DNA from: an uncultured Bacteroidaceae bacterium
GTDB lineage: Bacteria > Bacteroidota > Bacteroidia > Bacteroidales > Bacteroidaceae
Reading direction: 5' to 3'
Length of the DNA: 64,000 nucleotides
NCBI GenBank assembly: GCA_905234735.1
Contig: CAJOJA010000003.1
Coordinates: forward strand, 141,898-205,897
The position numbers and the translations under genes are program-made. Positions 24,457 to 33,906 of this stretch are shown one piece after another; the stretch's first letter is position 1, and each line of letters begins with the position of its first letter. A model generated the notes under the pieces. That model did no database searches. It saw only the letters and a list, made by a program, of their open reading frames with translations, and was not told the origin of the DNA.

Positions 24457-26193
24457 TTATTTCCCAGCGGTGGATGTCTTGTACGTGCGAGTTTTGCGCT
24501 CCTGTATGCTGCCGTCAACGGCTTTCTGACAACATTCCGTCCAACACCCGTGATCGTTGTATTTGTATTCGAATGTCGTGAGTGAGAGCACTTTGCTTCC
24601 GCTGTTCGTGACTTGGCGGACAACGTCTCCCTGTTCGTTGTATTCGTATGTGGTGCGCTCAGCCCCCCTGTTCGTTTCCACCAATCTTCCGTGAGCGTAG
24701 CGTCTCTTCACCGCTGCCACTTTGGCTGCTTTGGGAAAGAACGAATGGACAAATGCCGATTCCTCCTCCATATAGTCGTAGGTCTCGCGACTGCCATCGG
24801 AGGCTTTCAGTTCCAAAAGCTGACCGTTGGGGGCGAAACGTGGCGTGTAGCTCAGCATTTTGCCGCCCGACGAGTTTGTCATGGCCAGGTAAAATCCCGT
24901 CCCGGATTCCTCGCCATATTCATACTCCGTCGTCAGCTTTTCCGACTGTATATCGCGCGCTATCATGCCGTCGCTGTTGAAGATATACACGCGGCGGTGC
25001 GTACCTCCTTTTGAGGTGGTGATATTTTCAATCACCGTGTCCACGCGTTCGTCGTGAATGCTGTACATTTGTCGGGAATAGATATTATATTTTTTGCTGC
25101 GTAGGAAGTTAGCGATGATGCTGTCCTGAAGCAGGTCTTCGGGGATGTTTACGGCATCCAGGCGGGCAAACTCCTTGCGGCCTGCAGCAATGCGTTTGGC
25201 CTTTGCCTCACCGATGTTCTTGGCTTGTGCGAAATTGCGGCAGAATGTGTCGTAGGCCTTGAACGTTCCTTCCTTCTCGGTCTCTTGCCAGGCACAGGCG
25301 TTCATGCTGTCACGAGCTTCCTCCAGGCGTGGTGATTTGGGGAACTCCATCACATACTGGCGGTAGGCTTTCTCCGTATGTTCAAGTCCTTGGAATGCGT
25401 ATTCGTAGAGGCGCTTCCATGCCTCGTCGGCCATTCTTGATTGTGGATAGTCCTTCAGGAACTGGCGCATACCTTGCTCTGTGGAGGGCGCTGCGGCATA
25501 GGCTAATTTGTCGCGATAGGCGGAGACCTCCTTGTAATGTTCGCTGTTTACATTCTTTGTAAAGCGCTCGAGGTACTTGGCGCAGCGCTCTACATCCTCG
25601 CTGCCCATCACCTCTTCGTACCACAGTTGCTCACATTCGCGATTCAGTTTGTCCTTGATGCGAGAATTCTTGCGCAGCACGCCTATCAGCTTCTCGTAGG
25701 CTGCCACTGTACGCTGGGCAGCTACCTCTCCATGTAATAGACTCTCTATCTTGTCGACGACCTCGGAGAACTGTAACGGGTTTTCATCCATCATCGACAG
25801 GAAACCATCTATCTGACGCTTGTGCTTCTCCATACGTTTAACCTTATCGTAGGCCGTCCATACTTTGTTATTGTCCACTTCCTCGCCTTCTGCCCTTGGT
25901 GCTATGTCCAATAGTACATGACCCAGGTCGGGTAGGGGACGTAAGGCTTCCATCATGGCATCGGCATCGTCGGGATTCTTAGCCTTCATCTTCTCGTACT
26001 TCTCTTCCATATCCTGCAATCTCTTGGAGGCACTCTCCCATTTGTTCTCAGCAATGTCCTCGAACACCTTCATCATCTTCTTGGCATGTTTCGTATTGGC
26101 ATTTTCGCTGTAGTGCTCGTACACACTCTGTGCTTCCACAGGAAGACAGGCAAACATCACCATCGTCAGCAGTATGGCTATCAGTTTCTTCAT
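24457..26193 (-). CDS. Secreted protein with TPR-like and YD-repeat-like parts
   Basis: 578 residues from the ATG at 26193, which gives a clear signal peptide (MKKLIAILLTMVMFACLPVEAQ, quoted in part). The first ~360 residues are helical and tetratricopeptide-like (YEYAFQGLEHTEKAYRQYV; KSPRLEEARDSMNACAW). The C-terminal ~150 residues are beta-rich with YD/RHS-like repeats (TTYEYNEQGDVVRQV; TTFEYKYNDHGCWTE). It is probably periplasmic or at the outer membrane. I know no function. A -7 box lies at 26248-26255. Confidence 0.78.
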   Translation of the reverse strand: MKKLIAILLTMVMFACLPVEAQSVYEHYSENANTKHAKKMMKVFEDIAENKWESASKRLQDMEEKYEKMKAKNPDDADAMMEALRPLPDLGHVLLDIAPRAEGEEVDNNKVWTAYDKVKRMEKHKRQIDGFLSMMDENPLQFSEVVDKIESLLHGEVAAQRTVAAYEKLIGVLRKNSRIKDKLNRECEQLWYEEVMGSEDVERCAKYLERFTKNVNSEHYKEVSAYRDKLAYAAAPSTEQGMRQFLKDYPQSRMADEAWKRLYEYAFQGLEHTEKAYRQYVMEFPKSPRLEEARDSMNACAWQETEKEGTFKAYDTFCRNFAQAKNIGEAKAKRIAAGRKEFARLDAVNIPEDLLQDSIIANFLRSKKYNIYSRQMYSIHDERVDTVIENITTSKGGTHRRVYIFNSDGMIARDIQSEKLTTEYEYGEESGTGFYLAMTNSSGGKMLSYTPRFAPNGQLLELKASDGSRETYDYMEEESAFVHSFFPKAAKVAAVKRRYAHGRLVETNRGAERTTYEYNEQGDVVRQVTNSGSKVLSLTTFEYKYNDHGCWTECCQKAVDGSIQERKTRTYKTSTAGK

Positions 26194-26247
26194 ATATTTT
26201 TCGTCTGTTTTTGTTCGTTTGGGCGTTTCTTTGCTACAAAATTGGTG

Positions 26248-26255
26248 CAAAGATA
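26248..26255 (-). promoter_or_regulatory. -7 box for the TPR/YD-repeat gene
   Basis: TATCTTTG on the minus strand, 54 bp upstream of the ATG at 26193. Confidence 0.55.
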
Positions 26256-26328
26256 CAAACATTTATTTTATTGGGAAAACAAAAGCCCTTTTTTTCCCAT
26301 TCCCCTTTCCTTTTTGATATAATATTCG

Positions 26329-26336
26329 TAACTTTG
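26329..26336 (+). promoter_or_regulatory. -7 box for rmuC
   Basis: TAACTTTG, 25 bp upstream of the rmuC ATG. Divergent from the -7 box at 26248-26255. Confidence 0.55.
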
Positions 26337-26361
26337 TGACCAAGTAGAAAAAAGTAAGACT

Positions 26362-27783
26362 ATGATGATAGGTGTTTATATAGGAATGGGCCTGGTGGCG
26401 GGTTGTCTGCTGGGGCTCCTGCTGATGGGACGCTTGCGTACTCGCATGGCGGTGTTGGAGCAGGAGCGCCTCCATGCTACGGAAACACTGGAGCAGGTAA
26501 AAGCCCAGGGACAGCACTATGTGGAGGAGCTCAAAGCCCAGCACCACCAGCAGACGGAGGAACTGAAGGAACAACATCGCATCCAGCTGGAGACGTTACG
26601 CAATCAGCAACGCGAACAATTGGCGAAAGCCGAAGGGCAGTATCGCGAGGCCCTGGTGACCATGCACCGTCAACATGAGGAGCAGATGCAGCAGCAGATG
26701 ACGTTGATACGCGAACAGATGAATACGGCTTCCGAAAAGATACTGAAGGACCGGGCAGAACAATTGTCGAACAGCAATAAGGAGCAGTTGGCCAGTATCC
26801 TGAATCCCCTGCAAACCCACATTCAACAGATGCGTGAGGCTGTGGAACGGAGCGACCGCGAGCACAACACCACTATGCAGCGACTGGATGCCACCATCAA
26901 GACGAGTATCGAACAGAGCCGTGAGGTGGGAGAACGGGCTGACAAACTGGCTCAGGCGCTGACTGGAGAGAACAAGACCCAAGGCAACTTTGGCGAACTC
27001 CGGCTGAAGCAACTCCTGGAGGGTATGGGACTGGAAGAGGGGGAGCAGTTTGAACTGCAGGAGACGATGAAGGACCAGGACGGACGGACCATATACGACG
27101 AGGGACACCGCATGATACCCGATGCCGTCCTGCACTTTCCCGACCAGCGTGACATCATTATCGACTCGAAAATGTCGTTTACGGCCTTTGAGGACTATCA
27201 CAATGCTGATACTGAGGAGAAACGACAGGATGCCCTGCGTCGGCACATTGCCAGTATGCGCAGTCACGTGAATGAATTGGCGAAGAAGAACTATACGAAA
27301 TACATACATGAGGGACGCGGAAAGCTGGACTTCGTGCTGATGTACGTCTTCTCGGAGTCTGCGCTGCAACTGGCGCTGACGAACGATGCCACACTGTGGA
27401 AGGAGGCTTACGACAAAGGCGTGGTCATTGCCGGCTCGCAAAACCTGTACATGATTCTGCGTGTGTTGGAGATGACCTGGAAACAGGTGAAGCAGGTGGA
27501 GAATCAGACACGTATCATGGAACTGGCTAACCTGATGGTTGACCGCGTGCAATTGTTCGCAGAACGCATGGGTGAGGTGAAGCGACAGTTGGACAGGACA
27601 ACTGAAGCCTTCGAGAAGGTAGAGGCCAGTACGGCGGACAGCGGGCAAAGCATCATCACCACGGCCCGACAACTCCTGAAGATGGGGGCTACGGAGAACT
27701 CGAAACGCAAAAAATCATTGAAAGAGACGCAGAATGCGCTCGAAAATGCCCAAAATGAAGAGGAAAAGGAAAATAATCCCTAA
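26362..27783 (+). CDS. rmuC: DNA recombination protein RmuC
   Basis: 473 residues: an N-terminal membrane helix (~5-22), a long Glu/Gln-rich coiled coil (~25-190), then the conserved RmuC nuclease-like domain (TGENKTQGNFGELRLKQLLE; DAVLHFPDQRDIIIDSKMSF; KLDFVLMYVFSE). RmuC limits inversions at short inverted repeats in E. coli, which is of interest in a genome this rich in inverted repeats. A charged tail ends the protein. Single-gene unit upstream of rpsP. Confidence 0.95.
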   Translation: MMIGVYIGMGLVAGCLLGLLLMGRLRTRMAVLEQERLHATETLEQVKAQGQHYVEELKAQHHQQTEELKEQHRIQLETLRNQQREQLAKAEGQYREALVTMHRQHEEQMQQQMTLIREQMNTASEKILKDRAEQLSNSNKEQLASILNPLQTHIQQMREAVERSDREHNTTMQRLDATIKTSIEQSREVGERADKLAQALTGENKTQGNFGELRLKQLLEGMGLEEGEQFELQETMKDQDGRTIYDEGHRMIPDAVLHFPDQRDIIIDSKMSFTAFEDYHNADTEEKRQDALRRHIASMRSHVNELAKKNYTKYIHEGRGKLDFVLMYVFSESALQLALTNDATLWKEAYDKGVVIAGSQNLYMILRVLEMTWKQVKQVENQTRIMELANLMVDRVQLFAERMGEVKRQLDRTTEAFEKVEASTADSGQSIITTARQLLKMGATENSKRKKSLKETQNALENAQNEEEKENNP

Positions 27784-27812
27784 TATCTAACTCTTAATCC
27801 AAATTATTTTTG

Positions 27813-27820
27813 TAATTTTG
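27813..27820 (+). promoter_or_regulatory. -7 box for rpsP
   Basis: TAATTTTG, 57 bp upstream of the rpsP ATG, in the short gap after rmuC. Confidence 0.55.
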
Positions 27821-27877
27821 CAGCCGCTGTCACGAGATGGCAGCATATTTCAAACCTATTAAATAAAATTTTAACTA

Positions 27878-28426
27878 ATGGCAACAAAAATTAGATTACA
27901 GCGCCACGGTCGCAAAGGCTATGCTTTCTACAGCATCGTGATCGCTGATGTAAGAGCTCCACGTGATGGTAAGTTTACAGAGAAGATTGGTACGTACAAT
28001 CCCAACACCAATCCTGCCACTGTAGATTTGAAATTCGATCGTGCCTTGTACTGGGTAGAGGTTGGTGCACAGCCCACCGATACCGTTCGTAACATCCTCA
28101 GTCGCGAAGGTGTATACCTGATGAAGCATCTGAGAGGTGGCGTGAAGAAGGGTGCATTCGACGAAGCTGCTGCACAGGCAAAGTTCGACGCCTGGAAGGC
28201 TGACCGTCAGAAGGGCCTTAGCGCATTTCAGTCCAAGCTTGCTGCTGACGCTCGCGCTGCCGAGAAGGCACGTCTGGAGGCAGAGAAGAAGGCTGATGCA
28301 AAGGTTCAGGAGAAGGTAGCAGAGAAGAAGGCTGCCGAAGCTGCTGCTAAGGCTGAAGCTGAAGCTGCTGCTGCATCAGAGAACGAAGCTACAGAAGAGA
28401 CCAACGCCGAGGCTACCGAGGCTTAA
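27878..28426 (+). CDS. rpsP: 30S ribosomal protein S16 with Bacteroidetes C-terminal tail
   Basis: Residues 1-~82 are the S16 core ([54 protein letters not shown] order). The remaining ~100 residues are an Ala/Lys/Glu-rich helical tail ([19 protein letters not shown]), which makes it twice the E. coli length and is typical of this phylum. Followed by a hairpin at 28477-28508. Confidence 0.96.
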   Translation: MATKIRLQRHGRKGYAFYSIVIADVRAPRDGKFTEKIGTYNPNTNPATVDLKFDRALYWVEVGAQPTDTVRNILSREGVYLMKHLRGGVKKGAFDEAAAQAKFDAWKADRQKGLSAFQSKLAADARAAEKARLEAEKKADAKVQEKVAEKKAAEAAAKAEAEAAAASENEATEETNAEATEA

Positions 28427-28476
28427 GCTAATCAAGTTTAAAATTTTATTCTAATAGATTTTTCCAAACAACAGCA

Positions 28477-28508
28477 GAAAGGGCTCCGCCGTGAGGCAGG
28501 GCCCTTTC
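28477..28508. terminator. Hairpin between convergent rpsP and CPBP genes
   Basis: GAAAGGGC and GCCCTTTC form the outer stem, with CCGCC/GGCaGG inside. There is no long T-tract, but the position between two convergent stops favours a bidirectional terminator. Confidence 0.6.
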
Positions 28509-28532
28509 ATAGTTTCAATAGTCAGCGCATCA

Positions 28533-29336
28533 TCAATGATGGTGATGGTGGTGATGCTTGTGTATGTTCTTAATCCTGTGATACTTCTTCATGTAGTCCC
28601 GCAGGAATACGAAGCAGAGCAGAGCGCAAACAAGGATGTATAATTCGGCAAGCGACTCGCCCATGATATTCGTCAGGCTGAAGTCTTTTATCAAACCACC
28701 AAATACGCGCATCTCATAGACTGCCAGACTGTTATTGATGATATGAATGATACTTGTAAGGATCACGCTGTGCGATTTGACATAGATGATACCCAGCAGC
28801 ATACCAATGATGATGGCCGCCGGAATCTGAGCGGGGTTAAAATGTACGAGTCCGAAGAGAATGGCCGAAACGGCAATGGCCGTCCATTGTCCCACCTCGT
28901 GACGAAGCATATAACCCAGGACACTGGCTCGGAACACCACCTCTTCTACGATGGGCCCAACGATGGCTATGGCCAGGACGCCCAAGCGATTTTGGGATAG
29001 ACCGATGAATTCCAGTTGCATCAGGTCGGGCAGTTTCAGTTTTTCACTGAGCAGGTCGACGACCAAGATGCCCAGCAATACGCCGATGATGCCCAGATAG
29101 GCATAGTTCCAATTGACGCGACGAGGGTCGAACGTCCGTGGGCTGAACATGTGCATCCAGTAGAGAATGCCCACGGTCAGTATGCCGCTGACCATGATTG
29201 ACGTTGCGAAAAGTCCTGGGCGGTTAAGTATGACATCCTGGGGGGTTGAGCTGAAAAGGGTAAACACCATGCCTGCCAGTAGTTGCATGATGCAAAAAAT
29301 AATAACAGCCAATATGGGCTTTATGAATATCTTCAT
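28533..29336 (-). CDS. CPBP-family intramembrane protease with natural poly-His tail
   Basis: 267 residues from the ATG at 29336 (MKIFIKPILAV); an upstream ATG at 29390 is possible but adds nothing conserved. There are about eight membrane helices with the CPBP motifs EEVVFR (in VGPIVEEVVFRASVLG), HFNPAQIPAA and HIINNSLAV, the putative glutamic-protease site. The C-terminus ends KYHRIKNIHKHHHHHHH: a run of seven His preceded by HK. The tail is encoded by CATCATCACC-type triplets just before the stop and may bind metal. The protease substrate is unknown. Confidence 0.88.
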   Translation of the reverse strand: MKIFIKPILAVIIFCIMQLLAGMVFTLFSSTPQDVILNRPGLFATSIMVSGILTVGILYWMHMFSPRTFDPRRVNWNYAYLGIIGVLLGILVVDLLSEKLKLPDLMQLEFIGLSQNRLGVLAIAIVGPIVEEVVFRASVLGYMLRHEVGQWTAIAVSAILFGLVHFNPAQIPAAIIIGMLLGIIYVKSHSVILTSIIHIINNSLAVYEMRVFGGLIKDFSLTNIMGESLAELYILVCALLCFVFLRDYMKKYHRIKNIHKHHHHHHH

Positions 29337-29440
29337 TATAATGTGTTTAATAATTCGTCGCGAAGTTACAAAAAAAACATCAACTGACAAAGTATTACCC
29401 TTACCTTTCTATGAATAGTTAAAAAAATGAAGGGATTTAT

Positions 29441-29471
29441 TTTGCCTTTCAGACAATTTCCGTTATCTTTG
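29441..29471 (+). promoter_or_regulatory. Promoter of the rseC-rnf operon
   Basis: TTTG (29441-29444), 19 bp, TATCTTTG (29464-29471): a full match in sequence and spacing, 25 bp upstream of the rseC ATG. Confidence 0.78.
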
Positions 29472-29496
29472 TGAGTGATTTAGCGCAAAAGCGTTG

Positions 29497-29913
29497 ATGA
29501 AAGGAAAGCAAATTGAGCATTGGGCTGTTGTGGAACGTGTTTTGTCCCACGCGGTCATTGTAAGCGTCGTTCAGGAAACGGCGTGTGCTGCTTGTGCTGC
29601 TGCTGCCTTGTGTCATAGTTCGGAAAAGCAGGAGAAGAGGATGGAAATCCCTTGTGCCAACCCCTCGATATACAGCGAGGGACAGAAGGTGAACATCGTG
29701 GGCGATATCCGACTGGGGTTGCATGCTACGGTGTGGGCCTATGTGGTACCCTTGATGCTGCTCGTGGGTACACTCATGCTGGCCACTCGCCTATTGGGCA
29801 GTGAGGCACTGGGCGCCCTCTGTTCGCTTGGCGTGCTTATACCTTATTATATAATATTATATATGCTACGTGGCCGTTTGCAGCGCAGGTTCACGTTCCA
29901 GATACGAGTCTAA
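29497..29913 (+). CDS. rseC: SoxR-reducing-system RseC family protein
   Basis: 138 residues from the ATG at 29497. The N-terminal domain has a cysteine cluster (ETACAACAAAALC) that probably holds a redox centre, followed by two membrane helices (VPLMLLVGTLMLATRLLG; ALCSLGVLIPYYIILYML). RseC-type genes commonly precede rnf genes in Bacteroidetes, as here, 30 bp before rnfB, so it likely assists the Rnf complex. Confidence 0.88.
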   Translation: MKGKQIEHWAVVERVLSHAVIVSVVQETACAACAAAALCHSSEKQEKRMEIPCANPSIYSEGQKVNIVGDIRLGLHATVWAYVVPLMLLVGTLMLATRLLGSEALGALCSLGVLIPYYIILYMLRGRLQRRFTFQIRV

Positions 29914-29943
29914 AACAAATATATTAAATAACATTTACACATT

Positions 29944-30810
29944 ATGAATCTAATTCTTTTGGCAATTATTGCCTTAGGTGCCATCGGGCTCATTGCGGCC
30001 TTGCTGCTCTACTTTGCATCGCAGAAGTTTGCGGTGCATGAGGACGAGCGCATCGGTCAGGTGAGTGCCGTTCTGCCGCAGGCCAACTGTGGCGGTTGCG
30101 GGTTCCCCGGTTGCGCTGGTTTTGCAGGTGCCTGTGTGAAGGCAGCTGATGCTGGTTCTCTCGAGGGCTTGTTGTGCCCCGTTGGCGGTCAGCCTGTGAT
30201 GGAACAGGTGGCTGGTATCCTGGGTATGACGGTTGAGGCCTCTGCTCCGAAGGTTGCTGTAGTACGTTGTAACGGTTCGTGTGAGAACCGTCCGCGTCTG
30301 GTGAAGTTCGACGGCGCACAGTCGTGCAAGGTGCAGCAGATGATTGGCATGGGCGAGACGGGTTGCTCGTATGGTTGCTACGGTTGTGGCGACTGCGTGT
30401 CCGTCTGTCAGTTCGGTGCCTTGAGTATCAATCCCGTGACGCTTCTTCCCGAGGTCGACGAAGAGAAGTGTACGGCTTGCGGTGCCTGTGCCAAGGCGTG
30501 TCCGCGTCAGATTATTGAAGTACGCCTCAAGGGTCCGAAGAATCGTCGTATGGTGGTTCTTTGTAACAACAAGGACAAGGGTGCCATCGCCAACAAGTGG
30601 TGCAAGGCTTCTTGTATCGGTTGTGGCAAGTGCGTAAAGGCCTGCGAGAAGTTCGAGGCTATCACCGTCACGAAGAACCTGGCCTACATCGATGCTGAGA
30701 AGTGCAAGCTCTGCCGCAAGTGCGAAGAAGCCTGTCCGAAGGGTGCTATCCACGCCATCAACATGCCCCCGCGTAAACCAAAAGTTGAAGAAACTCCTAA
30801 AGAACAGTAA
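29944..30810 (+). CDS. rnfB: Rnf complex subunit B, ferredoxin-type
   Basis: 288 residues. A membrane anchor (~5-25) is followed by the [4Fe-4S] site CGGCGFPGCAGFAGAC and then several further cysteine clusters (CSYGCYGCGDCVSVC, CTACGACAKACP, CIGCGKCVKACE, CKLCRKCEEACP). RnfB takes electrons from ferredoxin and passes them into the ion-pumping complex. This is the longer, multi-cluster form of strict anaerobes. It starts the rnfBCDGEA block. Confidence 0.96.
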   Translation: MNLILLAIIALGAIGLIAALLLYFASQKFAVHEDERIGQVSAVLPQANCGGCGFPGCAGFAGACVKAADAGSLEGLLCPVGGQPVMEQVAGILGMTVEASAPKVAVVRCNGSCENRPRLVKFDGAQSCKVQQMIGMGETGCSYGCYGCGDCVSVCQFGALSINPVTLLPEVDEEKCTACGACAKACPRQIIEVRLKGPKNRRMVVLCNNKDKGAIANKWCKASCIGCGKCVKACEKFEAITVTKNLAYIDAEKCKLCRKCEEACPKGAIHAINMPPRKPKVEETPKEQ

Positions 30811-30813
30811 ACT

Positions 30814-32157
30814 ATGAAGACATTTAAGATAGGAGGAGTTCATCCCGAAGAAAATAAGCTGTCGGCTGGTCAGCCCATTCGCGAGGCTCAGTTGCCCAAG
30901 CAGGCAGTGTTCAGTATGTTCCAGCATATCGGTGCTCCTGCCAATGCTGTCGTCAAGCGTGGCGATGAGGTGAAGGTGGGTACCCTGCTGGGCGAAGCCG
31001 GTGGCTTTGTGAGTGCACCCATCTATTCCAGCGTAAGCGGTAAGGTCAGCAAGGTCGACGTTGCCCTGGATGCCAGCGGTCTGCGTCGTATGGCTGTAAC
31101 CGTTGACGTGGAAGGTGACGAGTGGGAAGAGAGTATCGACCGCTCGAAGGACCTGGTAAAGTTGGCCGACCGTCCGGAACTTGATGGTAAGACCATCGTA
31201 GAGAAGATTAAGGCCGCAGGCATTGTCGGCATGGGTGGGGCCACGTTCCCCACGCATGTGAAGCTGTGCCCCCCTCCTGGAAAGGTGGCCGAATGCGTCA
31301 TTGTGAATGCCGTAGAGTGCGAGCCCTATCTGACTGCCGACCACAGTCTGATGCTGACACATCCCGATGAAATCCTTGTCGGCCTCCAGTTGGTCATGAA
31401 GGCCGTAGGCGTAAGCAAAGGATATATTGGCATAGAGAATAATAAACCCGATGCCATCGCATTACTGACGCAGAAGGCTCAAGAATATCAGGGCATCGAG
31501 GTCGTTCCCTTGAAGATGAAGTACCCGCAGGGTGGTGAGAAGCAATTGATTGACGCCGTCATCGGTCGTCAGGTGCCTGCACCCCCAGCATTGCCCATCG
31601 ACACGGGAGCCATCGTGCAGAACGTGGGCACATGCTTCGCTATTTACGAGGCCGTGATGAAGAACAAGCCCCTCATCGACCGTGTCATCACCGTGACCGG
31701 CAAGAGCCTGAAGCAGCCCTCCAACCTGCTGGCCCGTCTGGGCACACCGTTCAGTCAGTTGATTGACGAGTGTGGTGGTCTGCCCGAGGATACGGGTAAG
31801 GTCATTGGCGGCGGCCCCATGATGGGTAAGGCACTGCTGAGTCTGGATGTACCCATGACGAAAGGTTCCAGCGGTCTGCTCATCATGAATGAGAAGGAAG
31901 CCAAGCGTGCCGAGGCAGAGCCTTGCATCCGTTGTGCCAAGTGTGTGGGCGCATGCCCCATGGGACTGGAACCCTACCTGCTTTCCAAGGTAAGCGAACA
32001 GCGCGACTGGGATGCTGCCGAGCAGAACGACATCGTGAGCTGCATCGAATGCGGTTCGTGCCAGTTCACCTGCCCCAGCCATCGCCCCCTGCTCGACTAC
32101 ATCCGCCTGGGCAAATCAACCGTAATGGGTATCATTCGCAGCAGAGCCGCGAAGTAA
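30814..32157 (+). CDS. rnfC: Rnf complex subunit C, NADH-binding
   Basis: 447 residues. N-terminal barrel (HPEENKLSAGQPIREAQLP), a flavin/NADH-binding domain with IVGMGGATFPTHVKL, the SLBB-like region, and two [4Fe-4S] motifs near the end (CIRCAKCVGACP, CIECGSCQFTCP). Passes electrons to NAD+. Begins 4 bp after the rnfB stop. Confidence 0.96.
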   Translation: MKTFKIGGVHPEENKLSAGQPIREAQLPKQAVFSMFQHIGAPANAVVKRGDEVKVGTLLGEAGGFVSAPIYSSVSGKVSKVDVALDASGLRRMAVTVDVEGDEWEESIDRSKDLVKLADRPELDGKTIVEKIKAAGIVGMGGATFPTHVKLCPPPGKVAECVIVNAVECEPYLTADHSLMLTHPDEILVGLQLVMKAVGVSKGYIGIENNKPDAIALLTQKAQEYQGIEVVPLKMKYPQGGEKQLIDAVIGRQVPAPPALPIDTGAIVQNVGTCFAIYEAVMKNKPLIDRVITVTGKSLKQPSNLLARLGTPFSQLIDECGGLPEDTGKVIGGGPMMGKALLSLDVPMTKGSSGLLIMNEKEAKRAEAEPCIRCAKCVGACPMGLEPYLLSKVSEQRDWDAAEQNDIVSCIECGSCQFTCPSHRPLLDYIRLGKSTVMGIIRSRAAK

Positions 32158-32187
32158 TTGATAATGGACAATTGACAATAGATAATT

Positions 32188-33186
32188 ATGAATAATAAAT
32201 TAATAGTTTCCCTTTCACCGCATGTTCACAGTGGCGACTCTGTGCAGAAGAACATGTATGGTGTTTGCATAGCCTTGCTGCCTGCCATGCTGGCCAGCTT
32301 CTACTTCTTCGGATTGGGAGCGGTGGCTGTCATGCTCACGTCAGTCTTGGCATGCGTATTTTTCGAGTGGGCCATCACCAAGTTTGTGCTGAAGCGCCAG
32401 CGCCTGACCATCCTCGATGGCAGTGCCGTCCTGACGGGTATGCTCTTGGCCTTCAACCTGCCCAGTAACCTTCCCCTGTGGATCATCGTGCTGGGTGCCT
32501 TGTTCGCTATCGGAGTCGGCAAGATGACGTTCGGCGGCCTGGGCCAAAACATCTTCAACCCAGCCCTTGCCGGTCGTGTCTTCCTGCTCATCAGTTTCCC
32601 TGTACAGATGACCACATGGCCCGTCAGTGGAGAGATGAGTTACCTGGATGCCCAGACGGCTGCTACTCCGCTTTCCATCATGCAGACAGCCATCTCCTCT
32701 GGCGATGCTTCTGTCCTGAACCAGTTGCCCTCGAGTCTCGAGATGCTGGTGGGTCAGACGGGCGGTTCGCTGGGTGAGGTCAGTGCCCTGCTTCTGTTGC
32801 TGGGTTGCATCTTCATGCTGTGCAAGAAGATTATCACCTGGCACATTCCCGTCAGCATCATCGCTACGGTTCTCGTGTTTGCTGGTCTGCTGCATCTGGC
32901 CAATCCTGTCTATGCCAATCCCCTGCAGGTCATCTTCTCCGGTGGTCTCATGCTGGGAGCCTGCTACATGGCTACGGATTACGTGACCAGTCCTATGTCG
33001 CACAAGGGGCAACTTATCTACGGTGTATGCATCGGTCTCCTGACCGTCATCATCCGTAACTGGGGCGCTTATCCCGAAGGCATGTCATTTGCCATCATCA
33101 TCATGAACGCCTTCACGCCGCTCATCAACAACTATTGTAAGCCGCAGCGTTTTGGCGAAGTAATTAAGAAGGAGGCTGCAAAATGA
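32188..33186 (+). CDS. rnfD: Rnf complex subunit D, membrane flavoprotein
   Basis: 332 residues with about nine to ten membrane helices (NqrB/RnfD fold; LDGSAVLTGMLLAFNLP, FNPALAGRVFLLISFP). The DAQTAATPL segment fits the covalent FMN-threonine site of the family. It is preceded by an AATTGATAATGGACAATTGACAATAG word repeat (in part) and overlaps the rnfG start by 4 bp. Confidence 0.95.
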   Translation: MNNKLIVSLSPHVHSGDSVQKNMYGVCIALLPAMLASFYFFGLGAVAVMLTSVLACVFFEWAITKFVLKRQRLTILDGSAVLTGMLLAFNLPSNLPLWIIVLGALFAIGVGKMTFGGLGQNIFNPALAGRVFLLISFPVQMTTWPVSGEMSYLDAQTAATPLSIMQTAISSGDASVLNQLPSSLEMLVGQTGGSLGEVSALLLLLGCIFMLCKKIITWHIPVSIIATVLVFAGLLHLANPVYANPLQVIFSGGLMLGACYMATDYVTSPMSHKGQLIYGVCIGLLTVIIRNWGAYPEGMSFAIIIMNAFTPLINNYCKPQRFGEVIKKEAAK

Positions 33187-33785
33187 AGAAGTTAGAATCT
33201 ACATTACCTAATATGGTCATTGTGCTGACCCTGATTGCCGTTGTGGCAGGTTTGGCACTGGGATATGTGAATAGTGTGACGGCTGGTCCCATCCAGGAAA
33301 TCAAGGCACAACAGCTGGCCGACGGCATCAAGGCCGTCCTTGCAGCCGACGAACTGAACGTCGAAGAGCCTGAGACCCTCGACGACGGTTCTGTCATCTA
33401 CCGTACCGACAAGGGTGTAGCCGTGCAGGCCACCGACCCCAATGGCTTTGGTGGCAAACTCACCGTACTGGTGGGCTTCAACAGCGAAGGTCTCATTCAG
33501 GGCTATCAGGTGCTGGAGACAGCCGAGACCCCGGGCCTCGGTGCCAAGGCCGGCGAATGGTTCCAGAAGGGGCAGAAGGGCGACATCATCGGCAAGCAGG
33601 CCGGCAACCTCACCGTCAAGAAGGATGGGGGAGAGGTGGACGCCATCACGGCCTCTACCATCACCAGCCGTGCCTTCCTGCGTTGTGTGAATGCTGCCTA
33701 TGCGGCTCTTGCTTCACAGGAAGATGCCCAGACGGGTGCAACGCAAAGACCCCACTCCCTCACCTCACCCGAGGGCGAGGAGTGA
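33183..33785 (+). CDS. rnfG: Rnf complex subunit G, FMN-binding
   Basis: 200 residues. N-terminal membrane helix (~9-28), then the periplasmic FMN-binding domain (GFGGKLTVLVGFNSEG; AETPGLGAKAGEWFQKG), with the covalent FMN attachment region DAITASTITSRAF. The last ~17 residues (ATQRPHSLTSPEGEE) are not family sequence: they are encoded by a GC-rich palindromic repeat at 33754-33784 that also supplies the stop. Confidence 0.94.
   Translation: MKKLESTLPNMVIVLTLIAVVAGLALGYVNSVTAGPIQEIKAQQLADGIKAVLAADELNVEEPETLDDGSVIYRTDKGVAVQATDPNGFGGKLTVLVGFNSEGLIQGYQVLETAETPGLGAKAGEWFQKGQKGDIIGKQAGNLTVKKDGGEVDAITASTITSRAFLRCVNAAYAALASQEDAQTGATQRPHSLTSPEGEE
33754..33784. repeat. GC-rich palindromic repeat forming the rnfG C-terminus
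   Basis: CTCCCTCACC...CCCGAGGGCGAGGAG: same family of CCCCTC/GAGGGG elements as at 33865, 38877, 39295 and 40914. Confidence 0.6.
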
Positions 33786-33864
33786 TTACCCTTAGAGTGT
33801 TTGATTCATTAGAAAGTAATAATAATTAATAAAAGGAATCCCTAAAACTCCCAAACTATATACG

Positions 33865-33894
33865 CCCTCCCCTCGGGAGGGATAGGGGTAGGGG
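33865..33894. repeat. GC-rich palindromic repeat between rnfG and rnfE
   Basis: CCCTCCC-CTC-GGGAGGG hairpin (33865-33881), followed by ATAGGGGTAGGGG. It lies inside the operon in the only long gap (121 bp) of the rnf block. Confidence 0.7.
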
Positions 33895-33906
33895 TCGATA
33901 ATTATC

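Noticed and set aside
26596..27672. Minus-strand frame of 358 codons inside rmuC
   Set aside because: Antisense shadow of the conserved rmuC gene without any recognisable domain.
29974..31362. Minus-strand frame of 462 codons across rnfB and rnfC
   Set aside because: Mirror of two certain genes with clear cysteine motifs; the codon bias of GC-rich third positions produces such shadows.
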